From Zobellia alginiliquefaciens (GTDB lineage: Bacteria > Bacteroidota > Bacteroidia > Flavobacteriales > Flavobacteriaceae): a DNA stretch of 64,000 nucleotides. The notes under the pieces were generated by a model that saw only the letters and a list, made by a program, of their open reading frames with translations, did no database searches and was not told where the DNA came from. Positions 27,408-36,598 of this stretch are shown one piece after another (the first letter of the stretch is position 1; each line of letters starts with the position of its first letter). The translations under genes were made by a program, and so were the position numbers. The stretch is from contig NZ_CP119758.1 of NCBI RefSeq assembly GCF_029323795.1, forward strand, positions 1,798,001 to 1,862,000. Reading direction: 5' to 3'.

Positions 27408-27797
27408 CTATTTTTCCATATCCTCTAGCTGAATTTCCAGTGCCTTAGTAGACAACTGAACTTCAATTAAAGAGAGCATCAACGACACCATAAGAGCCAA
27501 AAGACTGATGCCAAAAACGAGGTTGGCCCAAAAGCCGAATTCCAGATAAATTAAACTCATGGTAATCACTGCCAATAAAAAACTGAATATTGCAGTCGCC
27601 TGCATATTCTTGATTATGGACAAACGCTTTCGCAACTTTTTTACCTGTAGGGCAATCGCAGGAGAAGAAGTTTCTTCATACTTCTGATGCAATTGCCTGA
27701 TCAAGGCAGCAATGGCTAAATATCGTGCATTATACGCCAACATAGTTAGTGAGATTGCCGGAAAGAGCAAAGCAGGAATGCTTAATGTAAGCTCCAT
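27408..27797 (-). CDS. DUF2721 family membrane protein
   Basis: A 129-residue protein with three hydrophobic segments (about 4-22, 66-88 and 92-113) and a basic loop (LRKRLSIIKN) between them. The first segment, SIPALLFPAISLTMLAYNAR, is characteristic of DUF2721. The function is unknown. Its ATG starts one base past the stop of the ThuA gene, so the two are translated from one message. Confidence 0.82.
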   Translation of the reverse strand: MELTLSIPALLFPAISLTMLAYNARYLAIAALIRQLHQKYEETSSPAIALQVKKLRKRLSIIKNMQATAIFSFLLAVITMSLIYLEFGFWANLVFGISLLALMVSLMLSLIEVQLSTKALEIQLEDMEK

Positions 27798-27798
27798 A

Positions 27799-28773
27799 TT
27801 ATTTATTGATCTTTCTTGAACTTGTTTTGTCGGCAGTTGGGAAATCCTCTGGAATCGCTTGTGTTACCTTTCCTGTAGCGGCCCATTCAGCGCCTCTAAG
27901 CATACTGGTTAAAAAGCCAACACATTCCACCGAGTAATCCACATGCCCCATAATATTATGGAATATGCGCCCTTTACCATACTCTAAAGACATTAAAGCA
28001 GGTTCATGCCTATCAGTGCCTTTATTTTCCGGATCGGAATATGCCGTTGCTAAAACCTTCATATTCTCTGCGGGTCCTCGAAGGCTATTGTACAATTCAT
28101 CTTTGGTATGTAACCACACAGGGGGCATTCCCTTTGTAATTGGGTGCTCTTCTCTTATCTGAATTTGATATTCGCTCTGTGGGCCATGTGCACCGGCACT
28201 CCCAGGACTATCATCACGAATAAGTTTGCCGTCATTATTGTAATACACATACGGACCATCTTTTTCGGTTCGGTCTCCCCAACCTCCTAAACCAATCATT
28301 TCGTTATAAGCTTCCCATTTAGGGAAGGAATTATCGGCCGCGTGAAAAACAACTAGTCCACCTCCTTTTTTGATGTATTTCTCAAATTTCTTTTGTGTTT
28401 CCTCAGGCCATGGAGCAGCATTCCATCCAAAATTACAGATGACCACATCGTACTTTGAAAACTTGGGACTATAATTGGGGTCATGTTCCGGCTTTTCTTT
28501 TGCCTCCGTTTCCTGAACACCGGCTATTGGAAATTCTGAAATGTATTTATCTCCCTTCCATGTATATTCCGAACGAGCCACCTCAACCGTAAATAGACCG
28601 GTATTCTCCATTTCGGTTTTTAACATATATGTGATTTTAGGCCATTGCTCGTGATTGTTCTGGCCGTCCACAATAAGCGCTTTCATTTTTTTTGATGGAG
28701 ATGATTGAGAAATAGCCGTATTAGAAACAAAAACTACGGAAAGTATAAAAACTAAGGTTCGAAAATTACACAT
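27799..28773 (-). CDS. ThuA-like domain protein, exported
   Basis: A 324-residue exported protein with a signal peptide of about 23 residues (ending NTAISQ) and a ThuA-like, glutamine-amidotransferase-type fold. The marks are ALIVDGQNNH, VVICNFGWNAAPWPEE, GGLVVFHAADNSFP and GHVDYSVECVGF. ThuA proteins are linked to sugar (trehalose-type) metabolism and often lie near oxidoreductases. Here the only partner is the following DUF2721 gene. No catalytic cysteine is at the usual elbow, so a hydrolase role is uncertain. Confidence 0.85.
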   Translation of the reverse strand: MCNFRTLVFILSVVFVSNTAISQSSPSKKMKALIVDGQNNHEQWPKITYMLKTEMENTGLFTVEVARSEYTWKGDKYISEFPIAGVQETEAKEKPEHDPNYSPKFSKYDVVICNFGWNAAPWPEETQKKFEKYIKKGGGLVVFHAADNSFPKWEAYNEMIGLGGWGDRTEKDGPYVYYNNDGKLIRDDSPGSAGAHGPQSEYQIQIREEHPITKGMPPVWLHTKDELYNSLRGPAENMKVLATAYSDPENKGTDRHEPALMSLEYGKGRIFHNIMGHVDYSVECVGFLTSMLRGAEWAATGKVTQAIPEDFPTADKTSSRKINK

Positions 28774-28885
28774 ATTACATATTTTGGATGCATAAATATA
28801 AGAGATTGTAGCTAAGTTTATTTAAAAAAGAAAAAGTATATGCCTATTAATGTTGTAAATTGAAATCTTAACCGAATCACGTAAA

Positions 28886-30043
28886 ATGGCTTCTTCTCAC
28901 CTGAAATTTGCATCAAAACTTCCGAATGCGAAGACTACAATTTTTACTACTGTTGGCAATTTGGCCCGCCAGCATAACGCCATAGATTTATCTCAGGGTT
29001 TTCCAAATTTTGAGATAGACCGTAAATTAAGGAATCTGGTTACAAACGCCATGCAAAACGGTCATAACCAATATGCTCCAATGCAAGGATATTACCGCCT
29101 CAGGGAAATTATTTCACAAAAAATTGAAATACTTCATAATAGAATCTATAACCCCGAAACTGAAATTACTGTCACCGTCGGGGCAACACAGGCTATTTTT
29201 ACAGCTATTACCGCGTTTGTAAACAAAGGTGACGAGGTGATCGTATTCAAACCTGCCTATGATTGCTACGAGCCCGCAATTGAACTCAATGGCGGAATTC
29301 CCATTTATGTACAATTGGACGCTGATGGTTACAAACCCGATTGGCAAGCGTTCAAGACTAAAATTTCAGAGAAAACCCGAATGGTAATCGTTAATACGCC
29401 CCATAACCCAAGCGGGCGGATTTTCTCTAAAGAGGATATGCTGCAGCTTCAGGAAATTCTAAAGCCTACCAACTGCATTGTGGTTAGCGACGAGGTATAT
29501 GAGCATATTATTTTTGATGGAAATGCACATCAAAGTGCTTCTAGGTTTGATGATTTAGCACAGCGTAGCTTTGTTTGTGCCTCTTTTGGAAAAACTTTTC
29601 ACGTAACCGGATGGAAAATAGGTTATTGTGCCGCTCCCGAAGTTTTGATGCGTGAATTTAGAAAAACACATCAGTTTGCTGTGTTTTGTGTTGACCACCC
29701 TATGCAACGCGCCATGACGGACTATTTATGGAAAGAGGAAAACTATCTAAGCCTACCTTCTTTCTATCAAGAAAAAAGAGATTTATTTTTAGAAGGATTA
29801 AAAGGCTCCAAGTTTAAATTTAAACCCTCTGAGGGAACTTATTTTCAGCTGTTGGACTATAGTAAAATTACAGAGGAGAGTGATGAAGATTTAGCAAAGC
29901 GATTGATTACAGAGTACAAATTGGCAAGCATACCCATATCTTCTTTTAATGTGAATAACCGCCAAGACGGAGTTTTACGATTTTGTTTTGCAAAGAAAAA
30001 TGAAACATTGAAACAAGCTATTGACATTCTTCAGTCGTTTTAA
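28886..30043 (+). CDS. PLP-dependent aminotransferase, methionine aminotransferase type
   Basis: A 385-residue class I/II aminotransferase close to YbdL/kynurenine-type enzymes with a preference for methionine. The PLP lysine is Lys236 in SFGKTFHVTGWKIGY, Asp202 and Tyr205 are in VSDEVYEH, and Asn174 is in NTPHNPSG. The LSQGFPNFEID opening is typical of this group. It is a single gene whose end converges with the CoA-transferase operon. Substrate is inferred from family likeness. Confidence 0.9.
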   Translation: MASSHLKFASKLPNAKTTIFTTVGNLARQHNAIDLSQGFPNFEIDRKLRNLVTNAMQNGHNQYAPMQGYYRLREIISQKIEILHNRIYNPETEITVTVGATQAIFTAITAFVNKGDEVIVFKPAYDCYEPAIELNGGIPIYVQLDADGYKPDWQAFKTKISEKTRMVIVNTPHNPSGRIFSKEDMLQLQEILKPTNCIVVSDEVYEHIIFDGNAHQSASRFDDLAQRSFVCASFGKTFHVTGWKIGYCAAPEVLMREFRKTHQFAVFCVDHPMQRAMTDYLWKEENYLSLPSFYQEKRDLFLEGLKGSKFKFKPSEGTYFQLLDYSKITEESDEDLAKRLITEYKLASIPISSFNVNNRQDGVLRFCFAKKNETLKQAIDILQSF

Positions 30044-30072
30044 ATCTGATGCAAAACCTTAAAAAAAGGCAT

Positions 30073-30108
30073 AAAAAAAAGCGGCCTTTGGGTGAGCCAC
30101 TTTTTTTT
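30073..30108 (-). terminator. Terminator between the aminotransferase and CoA-transferase genes
   Basis: A8-GCGGC and GCCAC-T8 form a stem with a 10-base loop. One pair is mismatched (C-A) on the plus strand but is a U-G wobble on the minus strand, so it should work better for the minus-strand operon. A run of A/T flanks both sides. Confidence 0.65.
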
Positions 30109-30224
30109 AATTTTTTTCAAAATGCTTTACAGCATAAATAATTTTCTGGTCAGCATGACAATTCCGCTGAAAAAATCATTTTTGTACACTTGAATCTCTT
30201 CTGGTGTTTGGTTAATTTGGGCTT

Positions 30225-30355
30225 CCATAGGTCGTAAGTTTAGGTAAAATCGGATTTGGGATGCGACTTTCGATTAATAACACCATAAAAATACGGCCTA
30301 AGGTCCTAGCTAAAAAAAACTTGTTGTGAAGTAGTATGTTTTTGTTGTGAAATAA
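30225..30355 (-). repeat. Degenerate copy E of the dispersed repeat (reverse orientation)
   Basis: TGTTGTGAA occurs at 30322-30330 and 30343-30351, again with starts 21 bp apart. ATTTGGGAT at 30254 corresponds to the CCCAAAT motif of the other copies, and GTAAGTTTA is found near 30234. The remaining sequence has diverged. As with the other copies, it lies between converging genes. Confidence 0.5.
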
Positions 30356-30407
30356 CAAATCGGTAGAATTCCGGGTACATCCCGATTAAATCGAGAGGTA
30401 ATTTTAC

Positions 30408-31061
30408 TTACAAATTCATTTCAGGAATCTCACCTTCAATGATTAGCGTACCCTCTGTTGCTTTTTCAATTTCTTCAACCGAAACATCTGGAGCGCGCTC
30501 CAGCAATTTAAAACCTTTTGAAGTTACCTCAATTACAGCAAGATTAGTTACAATCTTCGTTACGCAGCCGACCCCCGTAAGCGGTAAGCTACATTTCTTT
30601 AAAAGTTTAGATTCTCCTGCACGATTGGTATGCATCATGGCTACGATAATATTTTCGGCAGAAGCCACCAAATCCATGGCGCCACCCATACCTTTGACCA
30701 TTTTTCCCGGAATTTTCCAGTTGGCGATATCACCATTTTCAGCAACTTCCATAGCACCCAAAATAGTAAGGTCCACATGTTGACCTCGAATCATTCCGAA
30801 ACTGGTAGCCGAGTCAAAGAAAGAAGCACCATTAAGGGTCGTAATGGTTTGCTTTCCAGCATTTATAATGTCTGCATCCTCCTCCCCTTCAAAAGGAAAA
30901 GGCCCCATGCCCAAAACGCCGTTTTCACTCTGAAACTCTACATTTATATCATCTCTCACAAAGTTGGCCACCAAAGTAGGAATACCGATTCCTAGATTAA
31001 CATAATAACCGTCTCTAACCTCTTTTGCAATTCGCTTTGCGATTCCGTTTTTATCTAACAT
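30408..31061 (-). CDS. scoB: 3-oxoacid CoA-transferase subunit B
   Basis: A 217-residue beta subunit of a succinyl-CoA:3-ketoacid or acetoacetate CoA-transferase. The catalytic glutamate is Glu46 in the signature SENGVLGMGPFP. It works with the alpha subunit encoded at 31509-32210 to move CoA between acyl groups in ketone-body or short-chain fatty acid use. Unusually, a four-helix-bundle gene lies between the subunits. Confidence 0.93.
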   Translation of the reverse strand: MLDKNGIAKRIAKEVRDGYYVNLGIGIPTLVANFVRDDINVEFQSENGVLGMGPFPFEGEEDADIINAGKQTITTLNGASFFDSATSFGMIRGQHVDLTILGAMEVAENGDIANWKIPGKMVKGMGGAMDLVASAENIIVAMMHTNRAGESKLLKKCSLPLTGVGCVTKIVTNLAVIEVTSKGFKLLERAPDVSVEEIEKATEGTLIIEGEIPEMNL

Positions 31062-31065
31062 AATT

Positions 31066-31490
31066 AATCTATCAATTAAAAAATGAGAAAATTTACCAAT
31101 GTCGCTTTTATTTATTCTTTTTGCTCGTACTCACAATTTTGTACATAATTAAAGCTAGTTCATTTATATCAGTTTTTAAATCCTGTTTAAAAGGATATGT
31201 GGTAGCTCTTTCACATAATATCAACCAATATTTGGTTTCCTCTAGTTCCTTAAGAGCTATTTTCATTTTATGTATAAAATCCGCCCTACTCTCAGCATTT
31301 TGCGCTTCATGGATATTTGCTCCAATACTAGTTCCCGCCTTTAAAAGTTGATTGGCAATAATATACTTTCCCTTTTCTTTCAATAATTCACAAAAACTTA
31401 TAATTTTCAAGGCAAAATCAATAGATTTCACAACAACTGGGTTTTCTTTTTTTACCATATTATAGCTTTAAAACACCCAATTGTTAGATT
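31066..31490. repeat. 12-bp imperfect inverted repeat flanking the four-helix-bundle gene
   Basis: AATCTATCAATT at 31066-31077 and AATTGTTAGATT at 31479-31490 are inverted copies that match at 11 of 12 positions. They bracket the small gene inserted between scoA and scoB. In such AT-rich gaps a chance match is possible. Confidence 0.35.
31108..31458 (-). CDS. Four-helix-bundle protein (23S rRNA intervening-sequence protein type)
   Basis: A 116-residue all-helical protein of the S23/IVP four-helix-bundle family. Family marks are SIDFALKIISFCELL, KGKYIIANQLLKAGTSIGANIHEAQNAES, DFIHKMKIALKELEETKYWL and the final ELALIMYKIVSTSKK. The group was first noticed within intervening sequences of 23S rRNA genes but also occurs as isolated genes, and its function is not established. 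It is inserted between the two CoA-transferase subunit genes in the same direction, with 46- and 50-base gaps. Confidence 0.9.
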   Translation of the reverse strand: MVKKENPVVVKSIDFALKIISFCELLKEKGKYIIANQLLKAGTSIGANIHEAQNAESRADFIHKMKIALKELEETKYWLILCERATTYPFKQDLKTDINELALIMYKIVSTSKKNK

Positions 31491-31508
31491 GACACATTGA
31501 ATCATTTA

Positions 31509-32210
31509 TTAATTGTGCGACCGCACAGTTCGTTGTTCAATCCGTTTTTCATAGTTTTTCCCTTGAAAAATACGCTGCACGAATATTCCGGGAATATGAA
31601 TTTGGTTGGGATCCAATTCACCTGCAGGAACAAGCTCTTCAACTTCGGCAACGGTAATTTTGGCCGCTCCACACATACAGGGGTTAAAGTTTCTGGCGGT
31701 ACCCTTAAAAATCAGATTTCCGGCTTCATCTCCCTTCCATGCTTTTACAAATGCAAAATCCGCATTAAACGCTTCCTCCAGCACATACATTTTTCCGTTA
31801 AACTCCCGGGTTTCCTTACCTGCAGCAACTTCGGTACCATAACCCGCCGGCGTATAGAAAGCAGGAAAACCTGCTTGTGCCGCACGGCATTTTTCGGCTA
31901 ATGTACCTTGCGGAGTCAATTCCACTTCCAATTCGCCACTTAACATTTGCCGTTCAAACTCTTCGTTCTCTCCTACATAAGAAGATATCATTTTTTTAAT
32001 CTGGTGCTTGTGCAATAGCAATCCTAGCCCAAAATCATCTACCCCGGCATTATTGGAAATACAAGTAATATCCTTGATGTTGGATTCTACAAGTGCGGTA
32101 ATCGCGTTTTCCGGAATTCCACACAGCCCGAAACCACCTAACATAAAGGTCATTCCGTCTTGAATACCCTGCAAGGCTTCTTTTACATCAGTTACTTTTT
32201 TAGAGATCAT
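31509..32210 (-). CDS. scoA: 3-oxoacid CoA-transferase subunit A
   Basis: A 233-residue alpha subunit of the CoA-transferase. Family features are [15 protein letters not shown] near the start, [13 protein letters not shown] and the C-terminal [13 protein letters not shown] start at the ATG at 32210 (MISKKVTDV); the ATG eleven codons upstream would add a hydrophobic tail foreign to the family. It is the first gene of the operon, next to the terminator of pbp1A. Confidence 0.92.
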   Translation of the reverse strand: MISKKVTDVKEALQGIQDGMTFMLGGFGLCGIPENAITALVESNIKDITCISNNAGVDDFGLGLLLHKHQIKKMISSYVGENEEFERQMLSGELEVELTPQGTLAEKCRAAQAGFPAFYTPAGYGTEVAAGKETREFNGKMYVLEEAFNADFAFVKAWKGDEAGNLIFKGTARNFNPCMCGAAKITVAEVEELVPAGELDPNQIHIPGIFVQRIFQGKNYEKRIEQRTVRSHN

Positions 32211-32260
32211 ACTAAAGGAATAAAAGATTTCTATTGCAGTCAAGTTACAATTTTAAAACG

Positions 32261-32299
32261 AAATTGCCCGTGACTTTCGGTGAAAGTCACGGGCAATTT
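32261..32299 (-). terminator. Terminator of the ricT-gldH-pbp1A operon
   Basis: An 18-base perfect stem (core GCCCGTGACTTTC and complement) with a GGT loop lies 27 bases past the stop of pbp1A. On the minus strand it is followed by a T-rich stretch. Confidence 0.88.
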
Positions 32300-32325
32300 A
32301 TCAAGCATTTATCTGCTTCTATTCT

Positions 32326-34674
32326 TTAAAAATCCAAGTCGTCTAAATCATCATCCAAACCTTCATTTTCATCATTATCCTCTTCAACTTTACTACAATC
32401 TATATTTATGGACATGTTTTCAGGTTTATCAAATTCCCCATCGGAAATGCCTAAATCCTTATTCTCATAGTTCTTTTTCATGTACAGCCCCCAAATAGGT
32501 AGCGCCATAGAAGCCCCTTGACCATACGTTATGGATTTAAAGTGAACCGATCTTTCTTCACCACCTACCCAAACACCGGTTACCAGGTTAGGCACCATAC
32601 CCATAAACCAACCATCACTCTGATTTTGTGTCGTACCGGTCTTACCCGCTATTGGGTTCGTAAATCCGTAAGGATACCCTGTTATAACCTCTTTATATGC
32701 CGTAGTGTTTTTCTGGTAAGAATGCCTTAATCTCGTACCCGAACCACCTTCGGTAACACCTTGCATTAGATCTACCATGGCATAGGCAACATCTTTACTC
32801 AATACATCTTTGGTTTCTGGAACATATTCATACAGAACCGTACCATTTTTATCTTCTATGCGGGTTACCATAACGGGCTTTACATAGACTCCTTGATTGG
32901 CAAATGCGCCATACGCCCCAACCATCTCGTACACATTTATTTCAGGGGTACCCAATGCTATGGAAGGTACCTCTAGAATTTCCCGGTTCAGACCTAGGTT
33001 GTTTACAATGGAAACCACGGACCTTGGACCTACACGGTCTATTAATTGTGCCGTTACAGTATTAACCGAATTTGCCAGTGCCGCTTTTAACGTATAATTT
33101 TTACCAGAGTATTTTCCATCGGCATTTTTTGGACACCAAGGCTCCATATTACCATGTTTTCCGGCTTCTATACAATATTGCGTATCCGGTAGTTCATCAC
33201 AAGGCGATAATCGTAATTGATCTATAGCCGCAGCATAAACGAAAGGCTTGAAAGTAGACCCTGCTTGACGCGATCCTTGAATAACATTATCATACTGAAA
33301 GTGTCTATAATCAATACCACCTACCCAAGCTTTTACATGACCTGTCTGCGGTTCCATAGACATCATTGCCGCTCTTAGGAATGTTTTATAGTATCTAATA
33401 GAATCTAAAGGCGTCATAATTGTATCACGCTCACGACCGTCACTATTCCAATCAAAAACGGTCATCTCTGTCTTTTTCTTGAAAGATTCTCGGATTACCT
33501 CTTCAGATTTACCCTCAGATTTCATTTGTCGCCAACGATGAGAGTTTTTCATTGCACGCTCCAAAATTCGATTTATATCAGACTTCTCTAAATCCAAAAA
33601 TGGTGCCGTTGGGTTTCTGTCCGGTGTATTTTGATGAAAGAATTCATCTTGAAGGTTAGACATATGACTACGAACCGCGTCTTCAGCATTGGTCTGCATC
33701 CGTGAATCTATAGTCGTATATATTTTAAGGCCATCTAGATACAAATTCCATTTGTCCCTGCCTCCTTCTAAAGCAGGTTTAGGGTTTTTGGAAATCCAAT
33801 CGTTCATAAAACCTTGCAAATACATTCTAAAATAGGTAGCCAAACCTTCTTTATGCGATTCTGGATTAAAGTTGATATCCATCTTCGTGGCCTGCAATGA
33901 GTCTTTCTCGTGTTCCGTGATATAATCGTACTTCGCCATTTGACCCAACACCGTATTTCTACGATTCGTGACCAACTCTTCTCTTCTTATAGGGTTGAAA
34001 TAGGACGAATTTTTAAGCATTCCCACCAATACGGCAGACTCCTCGGTTTTCAATTCCTGCGGCTCTTTTCCAAAATAGATTTTTGCTGCAGAACGTATGC
34101 CATCTGCATTATTAAGAAAATCATATTGATTAAGGTACATGGCAATAATCTCTTCTTTGGTATACTGCCTTTCCAAACGGGTAGCTAATACCCATTCCAT
34201 TATTTTTTGTCGGATAGCCTCAACCTTGTTTTTAGAGCGTACACCCACAAAAAGTTGACGTGCCAACTGCTGTGTAATGGTACTGGCACCTCCTTTTTTA
34301 CCAAGATACGCCAGTGCTCTCATAAACCCGAAAGCATCAATACCGGAATGGTCGTAAAAACGAGCATCTTCTGTGGCGATAAGTGCGTTTACCAAATTTT
34401 GAGGGAGACTATCATAAGGCACTGGTGTACGGTTATCATCCAAATAAAACTTACCCAATGTTTTGGCATCCGAAGAAATAATTTCGGTAGCCAAATTGGT
34501 CTGTGGGTTTTCTAAATATTCATATTCAGGCATATCTATGCCCAAAAGACCTTCAGAAGCCAATAAAAATATTAATGCCACTAATAGAATACCTGAAGTG
34601 AACAGGATCCAGAACCATTTGATGTATTTAAAATACCCATTGGTTTTTTTCTTTTTAACCACCTTCTTGGCCAT
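32326..34674 (-). CDS. Bifunctional penicillin-binding protein 1A
   Basis: A 782-residue class A PBP that polymerises and cross-links peptidoglycan. After a lysine-rich cytoplasmic start there is one membrane helix (about 17-39). The GT51 transglycosylase has the catalytic glutamate in EDARFYDHSG and GGASTITQQLARQLF. The transpeptidase has SxxK in GSTFKPF, an SVN motif and KTGTTQNQSDGW. An acidic C-terminal tail (DENEGLDDDLDDLDF) is common in this phylum. It lies 6 bases after gldH, in the ricT-gldH-pbp1A order seen in related bacteria. Confidence 0.95.
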   Translation of the reverse strand: MAKKVVKKKKTNGYFKYIKWFWILFTSGILLVALIFLLASEGLLGIDMPEYEYLENPQTNLATEIISSDAKTLGKFYLDDNRTPVPYDSLPQNLVNALIATEDARFYDHSGIDAFGFMRALAYLGKKGGASTITQQLARQLFVGVRSKNKVEAIRQKIMEWVLATRLERQYTKEEIIAMYLNQYDFLNNADGIRSAAKIYFGKEPQELKTEESAVLVGMLKNSSYFNPIRREELVTNRRNTVLGQMAKYDYITEHEKDSLQATKMDINFNPESHKEGLATYFRMYLQGFMNDWISKNPKPALEGGRDKWNLYLDGLKIYTTIDSRMQTNAEDAVRSHMSNLQDEFFHQNTPDRNPTAPFLDLEKSDINRILERAMKNSHRWRQMKSEGKSEEVIRESFKKKTEMTVFDWNSDGRERDTIMTPLDSIRYYKTFLRAAMMSMEPQTGHVKAWVGGIDYRHFQYDNVIQGSRQAGSTFKPFVYAAAIDQLRLSPCDELPDTQYCIEAGKHGNMEPWCPKNADGKYSGKNYTLKAALANSVNTVTAQLIDRVGPRSVVSIVNNLGLNREILEVPSIALGTPEINVYEMVGAYGAFANQGVYVKPVMVTRIEDKNGTVLYEYVPETKDVLSKDVAYAMVDLMQGVTEGGSGTRLRHSYQKNTTAYKEVITGYPYGFTNPIAGKTGTTQNQSDGWFMGMVPNLVTGVWVGGEERSVHFKSITYGQGASMALPIWGLYMKKNYENKDLGISDGEFDKPENMSINIDCSKVEEDNDENEGLDDDLDDLDF

Positions 34675-34680
34675 AATACG

Positions 34681-35166
34681 TTACTCGTTACTTTTTTCTA
34701 TTTCAAACCCGACGTCTGTAACGCCTTTTAAATTTTCAACCCCGTTAACACTACCATTTTTTCGCATGGCATGCCAGATACGTAAATTATATACGCCAGA
34801 GGAAGGAAAAACGATGTTTTCCTTGTACCATAATTTATTTTCTTTAATGCTACCATATCCTTTTCCCAACCAAGTACCATCTGGTAAAGCCATCTCGTAC
34901 TCCAACGTATCTTTCACCGTTTCTCCCGATGGAAATTCCAGTTCTGCAATTAAAAACAGGTTGTTGTACGGGAAGGTAGCGTCATTGCGCACGGTAATAA
35001 ACATGTTATGTCTTTGTGTAGTATCTATTTCAGAAAACGAAAAAACAATGTTATCCGCTTTGCCCCATGAACCGCCTTTAGTAGCCTGAAATTCAGATTT
35101 AACCAAATTATCATTACATGCAAAACATAAGGCTACAACAGCAAAAACCAGTAAAAACCTAGCCAT
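34681..35166 (-). CDS. gldH: Gliding motility lipoprotein GldH
   Basis: A 161-residue lipoprotein needed for gliding in Flavobacterium. The lipobox is VVALCFAC with lipidation at Cys17. The body matches GldH through FSEIDTTQRHNMFITVRND and YNLRIWHAMR. I start at the ATG at 35166; a longer in-frame reading that begins at 35373 overlaps ricT and lacks a signal sequence. The start overlaps the ricT stop by 8 bases, implying coupled translation. Confidence 0.93.
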   Translation of the reverse strand: MARFLLVFAVVALCFACNDNLVKSEFQATKGGSWGKADNIVFSFSEIDTTQRHNMFITVRNDATFPYNNLFLIAELEFPSGETVKDTLEYEMALPDGTWLGKGYGSIKENKLWYKENIVFPSSGVYNLRIWHAMRKNGSVNGVENLKGVTDVGFEIEKSNE

Positions 35167-36424
35167 TTTTTTGCTGCCGTTTAGGGTTATTATTTCTCCT
35201 TCTTTTGTTCTTTGTAGCATTTGTTGCACTGGCAGGTTTATTGCCTCTATTCTTATTGTTGTTATTGTGGTTTCCGCCACTATTTGCTTTGGCTTTATTT
35301 TTCTTACGATTTCTATTTCTTGAAGATCGCTTAGGTCTATCAAAACGGGTAAGGCTATCTTGCCCAACCACATTCTCGAACACCTTTTCTTCCTTAACGA
35401 AATTATCTACCGTATATTCCTCTAGGCTGGCAACTTTTTCTTTCTTTTTATTTTTGGTAAGAATTTCCTGAACCTGCTCCTTGGTCAACGTATGCCAATT
35501 TGCCGGGTCATCTTTATAGGAAAACCAGAGCATTCCTTTGAAAATATCTGTTTTTTGGCAGAATGCGAGTCCTTTTTCAGTAAATAACCTAGTGTCTTGT
35601 GCAGGGAAATCTTTAAGCGCATCCAAATACATATCTAACTCATAGTTTAAACAACACTTGAGTTTTCCACACTGGCCAGCCAATTTTTGTGGATTTAATG
35701 ATAACTGTTGGTAACGGGCTGCAGAGGTACTTACGGATCTAAAATCGGTCAACCAAGTAGAGCAACATAATTCTCTACCGCAAGAACCTATACCACCTAA
35801 ACGTTGGGCTTCTTGCCGATACCCGATTTGGCGCATCTCGATTCTAATACCGAAAGCCTTGGCCATATCTTTGATTAACTGCCTAAAATCAACACGATCC
35901 TCTGCCGTATAATAAAACGTGGCCTTGGAACCATCACCTTGAAATTCAACATCTGAAATCTTCATTTGAAGCTTCAGAATAATCGCTATCTCTCTTGCAC
36001 GCTTCTTTATTCCTTCCTCTCTGTCACGGCACTTTTGCCATTTATCAATATCGTTCTGCGATGCTTTTCTATGAATTTTCGGAAGGTTTTCATCTTTGAA
36101 ATTCACCTTCTTTCGTTTCATTTGCACTTTTACCAATTCACCAACAAGGGTAACCATACCCACATCGTGACCCGATTGTGCCTGCGTCGCCACAATATCG
36201 CCTATTGATAATGATAAATTTTCGCTATTTCTAAAGAATTCTTTTCTACTGTTCTTAAATCGAACTTCTACGCAATCAAACGGCTTTTCACCATTAGGAA
36301 GCGACATGTTGGAAAGCCAATCAAAGACGGTTAATTTATTACAACCATCGGTACCACAAGTTCCATTATTCTTGCAACCAGAAGGTTGTCCGTCCTTACC
36401 GGTCGAACAACTGCTACAGCCCAT
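35159..36424 (-). CDS. ricT: PSP1 domain protein, RicT type
   Basis: A 421-residue cytosolic protein with a PSP1 domain. In Bacillus the homologue RicT forms the Y-complex that binds a Fe-S cluster and aids RNA maturation. The N-terminus is cysteine-rich (C3, C6, C17, C23, C28). CGRELCCSTWL and CGKLKCCLNYEL lie in the central domain. The C-terminal 80 residues are a basic low-complexity tail rich in Asn, Lys and Arg, suggesting RNA contact. It opens the gldH-pbp1A operon; its own promoter box is not clear. Confidence 0.9.
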   Translation of the reverse strand: MGCSSCSTGKDGQPSGCKNNGTCGTDGCNKLTVFDWLSNMSLPNGEKPFDCVEVRFKNSRKEFFRNSENLSLSIGDIVATQAQSGHDVGMVTLVGELVKVQMKRKKVNFKDENLPKIHRKASQNDIDKWQKCRDREEGIKKRAREIAIILKLQMKISDVEFQGDGSKATFYYTAEDRVDFRQLIKDMAKAFGIRIEMRQIGYRQEAQRLGGIGSCGRELCCSTWLTDFRSVSTSAARYQQLSLNPQKLAGQCGKLKCCLNYELDMYLDALKDFPAQDTRLFTEKGLAFCQKTDIFKGMLWFSYKDDPANWHTLTKEQVQEILTKNKKKEKVASLEEYTVDNFVKEEKVFENVVGQDSLTRFDRPKRSSRNRNRKKNKAKANSGGNHNNNNKNRGNKPASATNATKNKRRRNNNPKRQQKNG

Positions 36425-36598
36425 ATTTTATATGTTGGTTTGGTCTAAACGGGGGTTTTTGACCAAATAAGGTTCGTACTAATTTTATATGTAAAGGTAC
36501 TAAATTTTTAATGTGATAGAAAGTTATCTCACTTAGGCGGGTTCTTCGTTCCTTTGTGCTCGTAAGCTCTATGTTCAAAAAAATAGATGCTCAGATTT

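Noticed and set aside
30630-30995. 121-residue open frame on the plus strand inside scoB
   Set aside because: It lies wholly antisense to a well-recognised gene and has no family features. The same applies to antisense frames in sdhA, sufB and pbp1A.
34681-35373. Longer GldH reading starting at 35373
   Set aside because: The extra 69 residues overlap ricT in another frame and hide the lipoprotein signal; the ATG at 35166 places the signal at the N-terminus.
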